The notes under the pieces were generated by a model, which saw only the letters and a program-made list of their open reading frames with translations, had not been told where the DNA came from and made no database searches. DNA of 64,000 bases from Anoplopoma fimbria (lineage: Eukaryota; Chordata; Actinopteri; Perciformes; Anoplopomatidae): NCBI RefSeq assembly GCF_027596085.1, contig NC_072465.1:6986102-7050101 (forward strand). Reading direction: 5' to 3'. The translations under genes and the position numbers were made by a program. This document shows, piece after piece, positions 36,711 through 47,999 of this stretch; position 1 is the first letter of the stretch, and each line of letters starts with the position of its first letter.

Positions 36711-37299
36711 CTTGTTGCTGCAAAAGGGCAATAACATATTGCAACATCAGTCTATAAAGTAATGCTTTTCTGAGGTGTTGTTTCAAGCACTGACCTTGGC
36801 CCTCTTTAAAAAAATTAAAAAAGGTTAAATCACAATGTTTTCACATTGGCTACGACTACGTCATCGCCAGGCATCTGAACATAATTCTGATTTCTGATGG
36901 TATTATGTCTGTGGCCACCACACTCTCATGCACAAACGTGTACATATATTTGAGCGCACCTAAGCCCACACAAAGCCCTTCCGACAAAGCTTAAACCACC
37001 TTGTTGCGCCAACAACAAGACTCTGTAATACCTCAAATTCAGCAGGCAGGTGCTCACCTTGTGCTGCGACCAGATAGGAGAAAAGCTTTGCTCCCAGCAC
37101 TTTCTGTGATGATGTCCTCAAAGCTATTAGCATTTAAATGAGAAAAGAAAAGCATCACATCTAGATATCACAGGGAAACTCTCAACAAAGTAAAACTTGT
37201 TCAACAATTCGAGAGTGTTTAGAGAAGAAACTTTTCTCATCTCCTGAGGTGAGTGACTGAATGCGAGTGAGTTAGTGACTCAGTTAAACAAGCAAATGA

Positions 37300-37660
37300 A
37301 CAAATTAGGTAGGAGAGGAGGGAGGAGGGGGATTTTCAGGCTCTCTGATCCCACTGAGTGGAAGTATGCAACTCCTTGGAGCTGAGATTACAATTGGGTG
37401 CTTGAACCACCTTCCTTTTCCTCTACCTGCAGTTGATGCCTTTGAGCAACAATTTCCTCTGTTGTTTTTGGCACCACATTGTGCTCCATACACTTCCCAG
37501 ACTCTGCGGCCTCAACGATACTTTACTGCTAGTCTGGCGGCCCCTCACGCCCCGGGGAACCACAACCCGCAGGGGCCAGAATGAAGGAAATGGCTTTGAT
37601 TTCCTTCCACTTTTCACACATCAAATGGGGAATGGGACGAGGACCGTACGCTGGTCTTGA
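37300..37660. other. Unique stretch with overlapping chance frames
   Basis: Higher-GC, repeat-free sequence with a CTACCTGCAG acceptor-like motif near 37430. Frames on both strands (60-75 codons) lack any family likeness and there is no matching donor in a coherent frame. I treat it as non-coding. Confidence 0.3.
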
Positions 37661-38574
37661 CTGAGCTGGATAAACAAACTCATGCCACAGTGTGTGTGTG
37701 AGTGCATATGTATTTCTGTGTCGTTAAAATTGCGCGTGTCGGACACAATATAATGTGTGTGTTGGGGAACAGGTGAGTTAAATTCCCTCCACCGCTGCTC
37801 TACATCAGTGTTGACATTATGTGAAAGGTAAATACTGTGTAATTGAATAAAATCACAAACCGAGACATCGGCATGAGGAGAACTGGCCGAACCACTTCGA
37901 TGTTCTCAATACGCCTCTGTTCTCCAAGGCTGGCTGTCTGGAGTCTTTTTTTTTGGCCGTCACTGTAAAGTTGAGTGGCAAAATTTGAACAAATAATCCA
38001 CCTACCCGAGTTTGAATGGTGATTTCATTCAGCAGAGGACTGGGTCTGATTATTAAAAAAAAGAAACCCAAGTCCTCTAGGTGGGACATATATGATTCAT
38101 ACTTAGTATGCGTCATATTTCCTCTTCACACCAGCCTTCTGGGAGGTTCTGAACTAGCACAGAGTTTACGTTGTGCTGCTAGGACTCTTGGGAGAGGTAA
38201 AAACTGGATTTCGTCACTGAGCCACTGAAGTGTTTAGATACGCATGTAGGAGAAATCATTTTCACACATACTATGATTATGTATCAGAATCTGTAAAAGT
38301 AGTTTTCTGAGAGGTCATGCTACCATCCCAGGACAATATCACCATACACTCCACAGAATAATGGGAAGGGCTCTGACTTGGGTTATTCTCTAAAACAGAT
38401 GAGCTGCTACATATGGCCTGATTCTACATGTCTCCTTACTCTGACTGGAGTATTTCACCAACAGGTCTATTTCTGCCCACTGAGTTTCTCTATTACTTAC
38501 ATATCAGTTGATTATTTAGTAATTTTTTCAATATATTAATTATTCGACTACTAAATGACTAAACATAGTTTGTT

Positions 38575-38690
38575 TAAAATAGTTCGATACTTTGGGACAT
38601 ACATTTATTCACTTTCCTTACATGAGTTAGATGAGAACATTGATACCACTCTCATGTCTGTACAATAAACATGTAGTTGGAGTAGACAGC
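38575..38690 (+). mobile_element. Left part of an interrupted teleost foldback repeat
   Basis: GATACTTTGGGACATACATT, ATGAGAACATTGATACCACT and CTCATGTCTGTACAATAAAC match the outer arm of a common fish repeat. Its continuation (CAGCCAGTTAGCTGAGC) does not follow here but resumes at about 39166, after a separate element. Confidence 0.6.
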
Positions 38691-39150
38691 AACCTCCAGC
38701 TCTGAAAAGTTAAGCAAACGCTTTAGAGCATCCACCTGAATTATTTCTAATGGCCAGCAGGGGGGCGACTCCTCTTGTTGCAGAAAGAAGTCAGATTGTA
38801 TGGAAGTCCACGAGAAAATGACCCAACTTTTCAATTGATGATTTACCCCAGTAAACATTGTGAACATGAGTTTATGGTCTCAATCTTTAGTTTTAAGTCT
38901 TCTTCAATACAGCATGATGTCCATATAGTAAACTATGGTCCCATTAGAGTAAAAGAGACGAAAAAGCAGGGTATGATTTAGGGCGTGGCGGTCGCTACCA
39001 CGTTGTCGTCCGGTTTGGGAATCGTTGGGGTTCATGTCACTTTTGTTTACAAATCAACAATATGACGATGGCCAAAATGCCAAACTTTAAAGCTGAAGTC
39101 CACAGACCAATGTGTAAAGTCATGGTGACTACATCCACTTCTTCCAGTGT
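38691..39150 (+). mobile_element. Non-coding repeat inserted into another repeat (GGCCAGCAGGGGGGCGACTC type)
   Basis: Landmarks: CCAGCTCTGAAAAGTTAAGC, TGGCCAGCAGGGGGGCGACT, AACATGAGTTTATGGTCTCA, AATACAGCATGATGTCCATA, AGGGCGTGGCGGTCGCTACC, CGATGGCCAAAATGCC and TGACTACATCCACTTCTTCC. I recognise these as a single well-known fish repeat family. It interrupts the foldback repeat on either side, so it inserted later. The apparent 68-codon frame within it is not a gene. Confidence 0.6.
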
Positions 39151-39640
39151 ATGAGCTGAAGCTTTCAGCCAGTTAGCTGAGCGAAGTATTAAGACCTGAG
39201 GCTGGGGAAACATCTAGCTTGGCTCTTTCCCAAGGTAACAAAATCCCCCCACCAGACCCTCTAAAGCTCACTAATTAACATGCTCTGACACGTTTGCTTA
39301 ATCCCTACAAGAACCAACATGTAAAAACGTCAATTTGCTGTTTTACAGGAGGTAAGGGCCAGACTATTTCAAGAACTAACGTCCTGGAGTCTCGGCCGGT
39401 AACTTGGCAACTACTCCCATCCCGGAAATAGTCCCACACATAACCCCCATAAAAACTGCAACATGTCATGCTTATGTTTGGTTTTTGTACAGATTAACAT
39501 ATAACATGTTTGTTATAGTGAAATTAAGAGCTGCTGGGTGGCAGTCCCTTTGGACTGAGCCATGCTAGCTGTTGCCAATTTTTATGCTAAGCTAAGACAA
39601 CTGGTTTCTTGTCCGACCTTCATATTAAATGCACAGATAT
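39151..39640 (+). mobile_element. Right part of the interrupted foldback repeat, with internal inverted arms
   Basis: CAGCCAGTTAGCTGAGC, CATCTAGCTTGGCTCTTTCC and CTAAAGCTCACTAATTAACA continue the repeat begun at 38575. From about 39425 the sequence runs back as a diverged reverse complement (GGAAATAGTCCCACACATAA, CATGCTAGCTGTTGCC, TTATGCTAAGCTAAG), giving a foldback structure centred near 39395. No ORF. The right outer arm is cut short by an ATAA-rich microsatellite. Confidence 0.6.
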
Positions 39641-39670
39641 AAATAAATAATAATAAATAAATAATAACAA
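39638..39670 (+). repeat. (AAAT)/(AAT) simple repeat
   Basis: Alternating AAAT and AAT units directly after the foldback repeat. Confidence 0.8.
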
Positions 39671-39738
39671 ACAAATGAATAGTTGAAATAAATAGTTTTG
39701 TATTGTTTATATATTGTATTTGTACCTTTTAGGTGCAT

Positions 39739-39800
39739 CTTTTATTTTCTAGTTTAGGTAGTTTCGTTGCCTTTTATTTTCTAGTTTAGGTAGTTTCGTT
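39739..39800 (+). repeat. Exact tandem duplication, 32-base period
   Basis: A 30-base unit beginning CTTTTATTTTCTAGTTTAGG occurs twice in a row (39739 and 39771) without mismatch, with two bases (GC) between the copies. Recent slippage, or an assembly artefact. Confidence 0.9.
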
Positions 39801-39809
39801 TCCAGATTC

Positions 39810-42800
39810 AGGTCATGGTCAGTTTTTCCATTGTTTCTGAGATGAAGTGCTACCTCATCTTGTGTTCATATTACATAGCTGGCCACAAGATACCCACTTT
39901 GTTCCCACAGCTGTCAAACACTTACAAGCAACCCATTACACAACCACCACACTAATGACTACTAGCAGTCTTTCTGCCTCCGTCAGCAGCCCATGTAGCC
40001 CTGTGTCGTCTTCGGGTTGACAACCCATGTCATAAATCCTCCTCTAAACTTTTCTGTACTCTGCCTAAAAGTTGACAATCACGGTGGCTTTCTAGTGAGT
40101 TTGAATGCAGCCTCACAGAAGTGGAGACCAGGGAAATGAAGAACAATTTGTGCACCCTCTCCCATTGATTTGTTATCTAGTGGGCTGTTGACCTGGCACT
40201 GCGACGCTTCCTGAGGATGTCATGGGACTCCTATGGTGGTGGGTAAGAGTGCAATACTTCCTCTAGGCATTCGTTCACTTCCTGCCTTTCGAAAGGACGC
40301 TGAGGTCATGACCCCATCAAGCAAACCCATATTCAAGTCCTACTAATCTGGCTGAGCTCCCAACGTGTTTGTATTGGGGCTAAATACTGTGATCGTTGTT
40401 CAAACCTGCTTGGCGAGTTGCACCTTGGGTGCATGTCATGATTTAATTATAGACATCATTAATAGAGACAGGTGAGTTCAAACAAATGTAAACATTGTTT
40501 ATTAACTCTGTACAAGTATCGAATCAAAGTCAGACAGTTGATCGCTCGAATGTTCAAATGGCAGATAATTACCGTGTCTGAAAGGAGTGCAAAGAAAGAC
40601 CTGAACTTGAATATTGCAAATATTTCAACACTGAATGTTTGAGTTTTCACTTTTAATTCCAGTTCTATGAGGAGAACACCAAAAACATATTGTGGTAAAA
40701 GTTTTATTCGATATATTTTTGGTGTAAATATACACACGTGGTAAATTGTGACTCTGTATTCAGTAAACTCCTGACATTAATTGCCCCAAAAAGCATTCAT
40801 TAGGACAGTATAACATTGAAAAATCTTGCGTTCATCTATACGTCCACTGACGTACTCTTAAAGTAAGTGAAGCAAAGGAATGAACCCATCCAGCAAAACC
40901 ACAAACGTGGTTCCACTTTTGTTTCCTGAGTCTCTATTTCCATGCCAACCATGTAAAGCCTGGTTGAGGTGTTGGGAGTTGCCACTGCCTGAGCTAATGG
41001 GTTATCTTTAACTTTCTATGGGAACTTATCCTGCCCACTCGCGATACTGGCCTGTACAACTATTGTTTCTGCAGGGACAGGATACTCCCTTCCTCTCCCA
41101 CACCCTCACCAATCCCAACATGAAGTCACAAACCCCCCCAGAATCTTTGCCAAATTAAATAGACTTAATTTGAACCTTGTAGATCAGACCAACTCAAGTA
41201 AATGCATCTTAAAATATATACTATTATAGTATTACATACTATTATCATTACTCTTTCAACTGCAGCCTTCATTATACTCATTTTCATTTTCAAATACAAA
41301 TGACACAAAACACATCATAGAAAAATTTAAAGAACACAGAGCCCAAGACAATATCTCAGTGCGGTGTTCATCCTGCATTAGGCAAAGAAAGGCCGCTAGC
41401 TTGCCTTAGTTGTCTCTATTTTATAGGTCCAGTCGTTGTGACAGCAAATGCACCAGACAGTCAAAACTCACAGCAAAGAGAAGTCCTGAAATCTCTTGAC
41501 ACCGACTAAAGTGCATAGTCACAGTAGGGAGAGTGTTTAAATCATAAATGGTTAGCAACGGCTAACAACGTGGGTAACTAACCAGCTATGTGGCCTGTTG
41601 ATATAAAGGTGATAATATTAACTGTTTTAAGTGTTTTCCCTTGCAGATTTTGCACAAATCAAATAACCAACACCTTACTTTTACACAAGGTGATTGAAAA
41701 GGAAAATGTCTTATTAACTATTCATTTTCATATTACTCAGTGAAACCATAAAGAAAGGATGCTTCGGTACCCTCCTTGTTTCCACTTCCCTTATGACGTT
41801 GGCCACTTTCCTCTTTACCAGCTCACAGGATACCAATGCCATGGTTACACTTCCAATATTCAAGGGTGTGCCTTGCACACATTAGCGGGTGACTTGCATG
41901 CACACCACCCAATAGTGATGGAAAGTAAAGAGGGAAAGCTTGCACGACATGTCTTTGTTAAACCAATTATTCTCTCGTTTGTCAAAATGAGGTATGCTGA
42001 CTCATGTTATCTCTCCGTTGCTGCGCTACTGTGACTGAGATACAGTAGGTGTGAGCCTGAGGAAATAACAAAAACACGCATACTTGCTCTACAGTATCAC
42101 CCATAAATCTCTCAGCAAGACTCCAATAAAGACTGGCAGCAGGGAGGATTTCTCAGTCCATCCTCAAAATGATCTTACAACCATCTCTGAGTGTTTAAAA
42201 GGTGAATATAGATTTGGATGTCCTTGAGCGAGGGTACAACACCCCCACATTACCTAGGACGGCATAGACACATGCCTGCATGGGAGTTCTGAGGGTGACA
42301 GGAGAATTGGTAACATTGTGTTTTAAGCACGGTGAAAACTCTCCATGTGAAGCTCCTGTGATGTCTGCTTTACGCTGGAGGGGCTGTGGGCCCTGCATGT
42401 CTGGGCCGCTCTCAGTGTGTAGACTACACAGCGCCAGCAGCACCGAAGGCCAAAGCCTGGATTGAATTTGTTTCTTTGGGAAATGAGTAACACTGTCAAC
42501 ATCACTAAATGACACATGCTTTAACAGTTTCGAGTTTGGATTTACGCTTAATCACTACAATACACTTTTGGGGACTTTACACTAACACGATCAATCCTTT
42601 CTAATGCATTAATCCTTAATTGTGTTTGGGTGTGAACTAAATCCACTGGGATTGCATGATGTCATGGGAGTGGCCGCTGGGCTGAACATTTTTGCCCCTG
42701 GATGTCCTCAATAATCCTTCCTCGCTTAAAAAAAAAAAAGACAGATGAAGAAATTATCAGGTATTCAGACCAATAACATTAAAAATGGAAGGGGCTTTGT

Positions 42801-45800
42801 TGGTGTGGGTAGCAGAAAGACACTGAAATATTATATTGTGTTATTGTGTGGTAGCATGTGTAGTAGTGGAGACTATATAATTATGAAATGGTAAATTAAT
42901 GCAGTGTATGTGTTTGTGTGTGCACAGATACTTCATGACCTGACGTGTTAGTGTGAGAAGTTTTCATGAGAACTGCTGTTGAATCTTTTAAATGTTATTC
43001 TCCAAGGTCTCCCAACAGACAAAATTTGATTCACTTATTTTGTAACAGTGATGCAACAGAAATCTCATAACGTGTTCAAATAAAAAACATCTGCAAGGAC
43101 AGATACCAATACTGTTGGTAAACGTGTTATTTTTTATTATTTGGTCAATTTCTATTCTTTTCCATGAACGATAATAAAGAAAAAAGAGTCACTGAAGGTT
43201 AGTGGAGACCTGGCAGACAGCTGGTAAAGACATCATGATCAGATGTCATCTGCTCGTCTGCTACAGATGTTTTACCAAGTGCTCCAGGTGACAAAGTCAT
43301 TAGGTTTTTATGCCCCTCTAATTATTGATAGCGTTGAGTGTCACAGTGGATCATCCTCTCCTAAGATGATATACGAGCAAGTTACGTTAAGGCCTGTGCT
43401 AAACACCATCTGTCATGTCCTTTAATAGTTTTCAATTCAGCAATACCACAGCAACCCTGTCAGAGTAAAGCGCTGCTAGAAACGACTCTGGCTTTCACTT
43501 CTTTCAAAAAACACGAGCTGGGAGACTTCATCAAACAGTACTCTGCGTGAACCTTTTGAACCGCAAACTGTTTTGGTTTCTAGGCTTGGCTGGATTTCTG
43601 TCCTTGCCTGAAACCCTTTTGTGCTCTCCTTATACGACCTATTGGCAACATCACCTCGAGAGGGTTTTCCAGCACAGATCTGCTCGCTGGCATCAAACAT
43701 TAGCCCGATGCACAAAAGACTTTTAGCGTGACTCGCACTTGAAAAAAAAACAACACCCTTTCACCCACAGTTAGAAAATTCTTTACTTCAAAGTTCAGCC
43801 TCTTTGGTTTTGCATAAGGAAAACACATTTGTGCAACTGCCTGAGGAGTTTATTTATAATTATAGGATACAGTGTGAGGGGAATTTGAGGACAATGTGAG
43901 CATGTCACCCTGCCGGACTGGTGCCAGGTCATTAAAACAGGCCGCGGATGGAACACGATCAAAAAAACTACATATTTCCATGGGTGGATCTGTGGATGTT
44001 TGCTTTCTGCAGGCGGCTCTATATCGATGACAGGCAAAAACTCTCTTCATAGACGCTTCATAAAAATTGAAACAAAAAAGGGGACAAAAGCAAATGTGCT
44101 GCTTAGAGAGAGACTGTTAAAGTTGTCGCATGATTGATGAGCAGCTCACAAAAGCACAGACTGGAGTCAATGGCTAGGCAAGTTGGCAATGGTTGACATT
44201 AAATGGGAGCGGGGGGGCTGTTTGCATGTCTTGGGGTGCAAGTTTAAAATATCTGTCTCTCTTGGAGTTCAGCGTGTCAAACATCACTTTGAGATATCTG
44301 ACTCGGAAATAGAGGACGGTGCCATTGTTATTGCTCCAATATAATAGTTTGCCATCTGGCTTAAATGTTAATATCACTGGCTTGTCTTTATTGGAAGCAC
44401 TAAAGTAGGAAATGACCCACGACAGGAACGTGTTAGCAAATGTCCCCAGGGCACACAGGCTATTTCCCTCTTCGAATAAGAAAGGATGAAAGGATCTTTT
44501 GTCGGGCTTTGAGGTAACAATTCTGGCCATGCAGGGACTCCTTACCTTATAGCATCAGGAGTTCTTCTCGTGAGAAATACCTGCAGGGATGCACGCAAAT
44601 GGTGAGTAATTGGAGGGCTGTCCCTATTTAGCAGGCGAGGGAAGGTAACGAGGGAATATATAACGGAGGGAGGAAAAAACACCACCTGCAACTCAAACCT
44701 GCAGCTCCCTCAGATAGAGAGTGAGGGAATGCAGCGAGGAGCAGGTGATCTGATAATCCCCCTATCCCAGCATGCAGCCCGGCAGAGCAATCAAGTATTA
44801 GCAAGCACCTCTCTGATGGAGGTCTGGATAGTGACACACAGCTCAGCGATGACAGAAGGGAGATAGACGACGAGGAGATTAAACACAATGTCTCTCAACA
44901 AAAGAGGTGGAAGAGGTGGACATATTTTGACAGAACTGCAAAACTTTGTGTTTTTCTTTTGTTTCTTAATGCTGGAGAAATAACTGCATGGTTGGTATCT
45001 GTTGTTTAGCATTGGGAAATTCAATGTTGTTGGTTTTAACTTCGAAAAAAAAGCCAGGATAAAATGAACACAATTTTTATTTGTTAGATTGAAGGTTCAA
45101 AGATGAGGAGGGATTTTTTTATGATTGATAATTATTTACTTAAGTGCTGTTAGAATTTTCTTTTTACCTCTTTCATTCACTGACGAAGCATTTCCCTCAG
45201 TTTACAGAAGCAAACCCATCCATCATGTATCAGCCTGAGCAAACAAACACTTTCAAATGTCATCGGAGGTTGTAGTGAGCGTACTACTCAGTGACCTCTG
45301 ACCCGGCCTGATGTGACTCACACAGCTAATGCTTGACAGAAGTTATGGTCTGTCTCTTTAACCCGGTTTTCTTCTGTCCTTCTTTGTTTCTTTCTTCCTC
45401 ATTCTAATGCACATTCATGCAAACGCACATGCTCGGAGCCCCACACAGACCCCCTCCCATTGCATACACACACAAACATGAATACACACACTCATTTGAC
45501 CACTACCTGTACCTCTACCCCGAGGCTTTCCTGCTGTGGGTATTTACATCACAAGCAGCTGAAGGACACTGGTGGTCCATTGACAGGGAAATTATGTATA
45601 ATTAACAGCAGCACCCAGATCAGTTAAAGGGCCTTTCCAGGAACAACACATTTTACTTGCACCGTTGGTGTTGACTGGTCTCCTGCCTCTAGGTTTTTGG
45701 CTTGTTTGTTGGCTTCTACATGCACGTATTCATGTGCCACCTCTCTTGTCGTATTTTTAATGCTGCAGCGAGGTGAATTTAATTTAATTTCACAAAGGTC

Positions 45801-46120
45801 AATAGAGTGAAGCAAAGTCAAAGTTAGCACAGGAATAGGATGTTCCTCTTATTGGCTGTCAACTATGACCCTTGGCTTTAAGTCACAGCTGCGTGGCCAT
45901 GAAAGGCTGATTCCAAATGTCTATATCGCTCTGCACTTTAAGATTTGCAGACCTTGCAGGCATCTGTTCATGACGACTGTCTTATTAAGTCTAAAAGAAG
46001 TCTCACTTCCTTCAGACTTTCGGATTCTGCCCATGGTGCAAACTTCACCACACTCTGTTCAGAATAAAACTGACAGAACCAAATACCAAAATAACAGTAA
46101 TTTGGGGCACAATTTAGATC
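39810..46120. other. Intergenic stretch without recognised genes
   Basis: AT-rich, with a poly-A at 42729-42739. A 118-codon minus-strand frame (44174-44530) has no recognisable domain, no supporting splice sites and lies in unique DNA. It is the only mildly protein-like frame here and is left as unsupported. Confidence 0.4.
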
Positions 46121-46134
46121 TTTGCTCCAGACTT

Positions 46135-46520
46135 AATTATCTCAACAACTATTTGATTAAACGCCATGGGATTTTGTTCATTCATGATCCCCAGAGGATT
46201 ACGCCTACAGACTTTGGTCATCTCTAGATGTTACCTCTAGTACCATCATCAGGACAAACTTCCAAATTGTCCAATACTTTGATTTATGACCCAATACTTG
46301 CCAAACTATGACATTCTCTTGAGTCTAGTGCTAATTAACAAATGTTCGCATACTAACTTGCTAAACTAAGCACGCTGCTAACACCTAACACGTCAGTGCT
46401 CTACACAGTCATTGTGAGCATGTTAGCATACTGGTGTTAGAGCTCAGCTCAAAGCATTACTATTCTTCAGTACAGCCTCAGAGAGCTGCTAGCATGATTG
46501 TGGGCTCTTGCTATGTATGT
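46135..46520 (-). mobile_element. Teleost GCTAGCAT-type repeat, segment 1
   Basis: Ordered landmarks, given on the plus strand: CATGATCCCCAGAGGATTAC, TACCATCATCAGGACAAACT, TTGTCCAATACTTTGATTTA, TCTAGTGCTAATTAACAAAT, GTCATTGTGAGCATGTTAGC, AGCTCAAAGCATTACTATTC and GAGCTGCTAGCATGATTGTG. This is the reverse-oriented part of a widespread fish repeat that also supplies 62330-62630. Non-coding; the 120-codon frame partly over it is an artefact. Confidence 0.6.
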
Positions 46521-47512
46521 ATTGTTATCTAGTGAGGCTTGAGTTTGCACACAAATTGCTAATGTGAATTTTGTTTAGAACCTGAGATAGAGTACAAGTC
46601 AGGACCTCGGCATTGGTTATACACATGGAAACTAGCTCCAAAGTCCTGTCTCACTGCACATTTTATCCCCCTTGCAGTACAGTGCCCTTCAAACCATCAA
46701 CAGGATTATATGTCAGATATGGGATTTTAGCATGATTCAAAAACTAAATTAATCCATCTGCAGATTTAAATAAGGCAAATTATCTATTTACGCAAATCGT
46801 TTGGTAACCATGGTAAAACGTTAAAACAGTTATTGGCCCAGCAACGTTTCTGCTCTATGTTACATCAAAGAACATAAATATACACATCAGAAGCATGATT
46901 TCCCCACAAGGGTTTTGATGCAGAATGACAAAAGCGAAAACTTTCCGATGAAAGAGTTACCTTTCAGTCCGTTTACTTATTGTTTACTCCTTTTAGTTTG
47001 TTTGTAAAAGGTAGTTGTGAACAGGAACCAGACTAGAATGCATCAATGTACTATTTGTTACCTTGGTCTGGACCAAATTAACCAAACTACAGATGTAAAA
47101 AGCACCCTAAAACTACCAAAAAACAAAAAAGAACTTTGACCATGGTAGGTTAGGTGAGTTGGAGTTGACGAAATGCCGATCTTCGATTCAGACTGACATG
47201 GAGATGGAAGGGGAAAAAAGAATAAACCAGATTGAAATTCTCCAGCCGTGCACGGTTTCTCCCCGGAGATCAACCAAGCAAAAGGAATATCTGATAAAAA
47301 CAGAGAGGAGAACCAGGCAAAGAAACTTTGGGCTGTGAATTATTGAGGCATTTTGAGGTTGCACGGGCATAGGATTGTGTTTATGCAGCAGTTTCATGTG
47401 GGAGACCTCATAAATGAAAGCGCATATGCAGGACTGTAGTAATACATGGACTTTGAAGGTGTGATGTCAAGTTAACAATGTAAAATTAAAATCCCTCATA
47501 ATATAGTTATTG

Positions 47513-47980
47513 GTGAAGCCTGATACGACTTTTTCAGTCCAGATAATGACACCTGGGCTTTGGGTATTGGCCGATACAGAGCACTGATCCAATACCAGTT
47601 TTTATTTAATAAACTGTGTGGTTCACTGTGTGGAAGTGATCATTTTTCATGTGTAAGGGAACATCAAGCTTGGCTTAAAGATTGCTTTCTTTACTTTGTA
47701 AATCAAATTGTGACAAATAAATATATAGGTATACATTCCCTGAATTGTGTTCTATTATTAAAATAATAAATGGTGCACCAGCAACTTGGTTAAAAATCTT
47801 TAACATTTTTAGGAATTATAATTAAAGTGTAAACTTTTCACTGCAGCAACAAATTGGTCAAAACTTAAACTGGAATGAAATTCCATCATAAAGTGCTAAT
47901 AGAAACATAGAATTTGTCACCAGTGCCCAAGTCTGTATCGGCCTGATATCCAATATCCTTATTGCCGCATCCCTACCAGT
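47513..47980 (+). mobile_element. hAT-like MITE (GGATGCACCGATCC type), diverged
   Basis: The left side GACTTTTTCAGTCCAGATAA, ACACCTGGGCTTTGGGTATT and GGCCGATACAGAGCACTGAT, and the right side CTGTATCGGCCTGATATCC then GCCGCATCCCTAC, match a common fish element with ends AGGGATGCACCGAT. The first bases of the left end are degraded. No ORF. Confidence 0.6.
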
Positions 47981-47999
47981 TATACCTCCAATTTTTCAC

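Noticed and set aside
44174..44530. 118-codon minus-strand frame of fairly protein-like composition
   Set aside because: No family recognised, no splice sites in phase and no neighbouring exon. Noted as the least implausible of the unsupported frames.
45865..46227. 120-codon plus-strand frame
   Set aside because: Its second half lies in a dispersed fish repeat.
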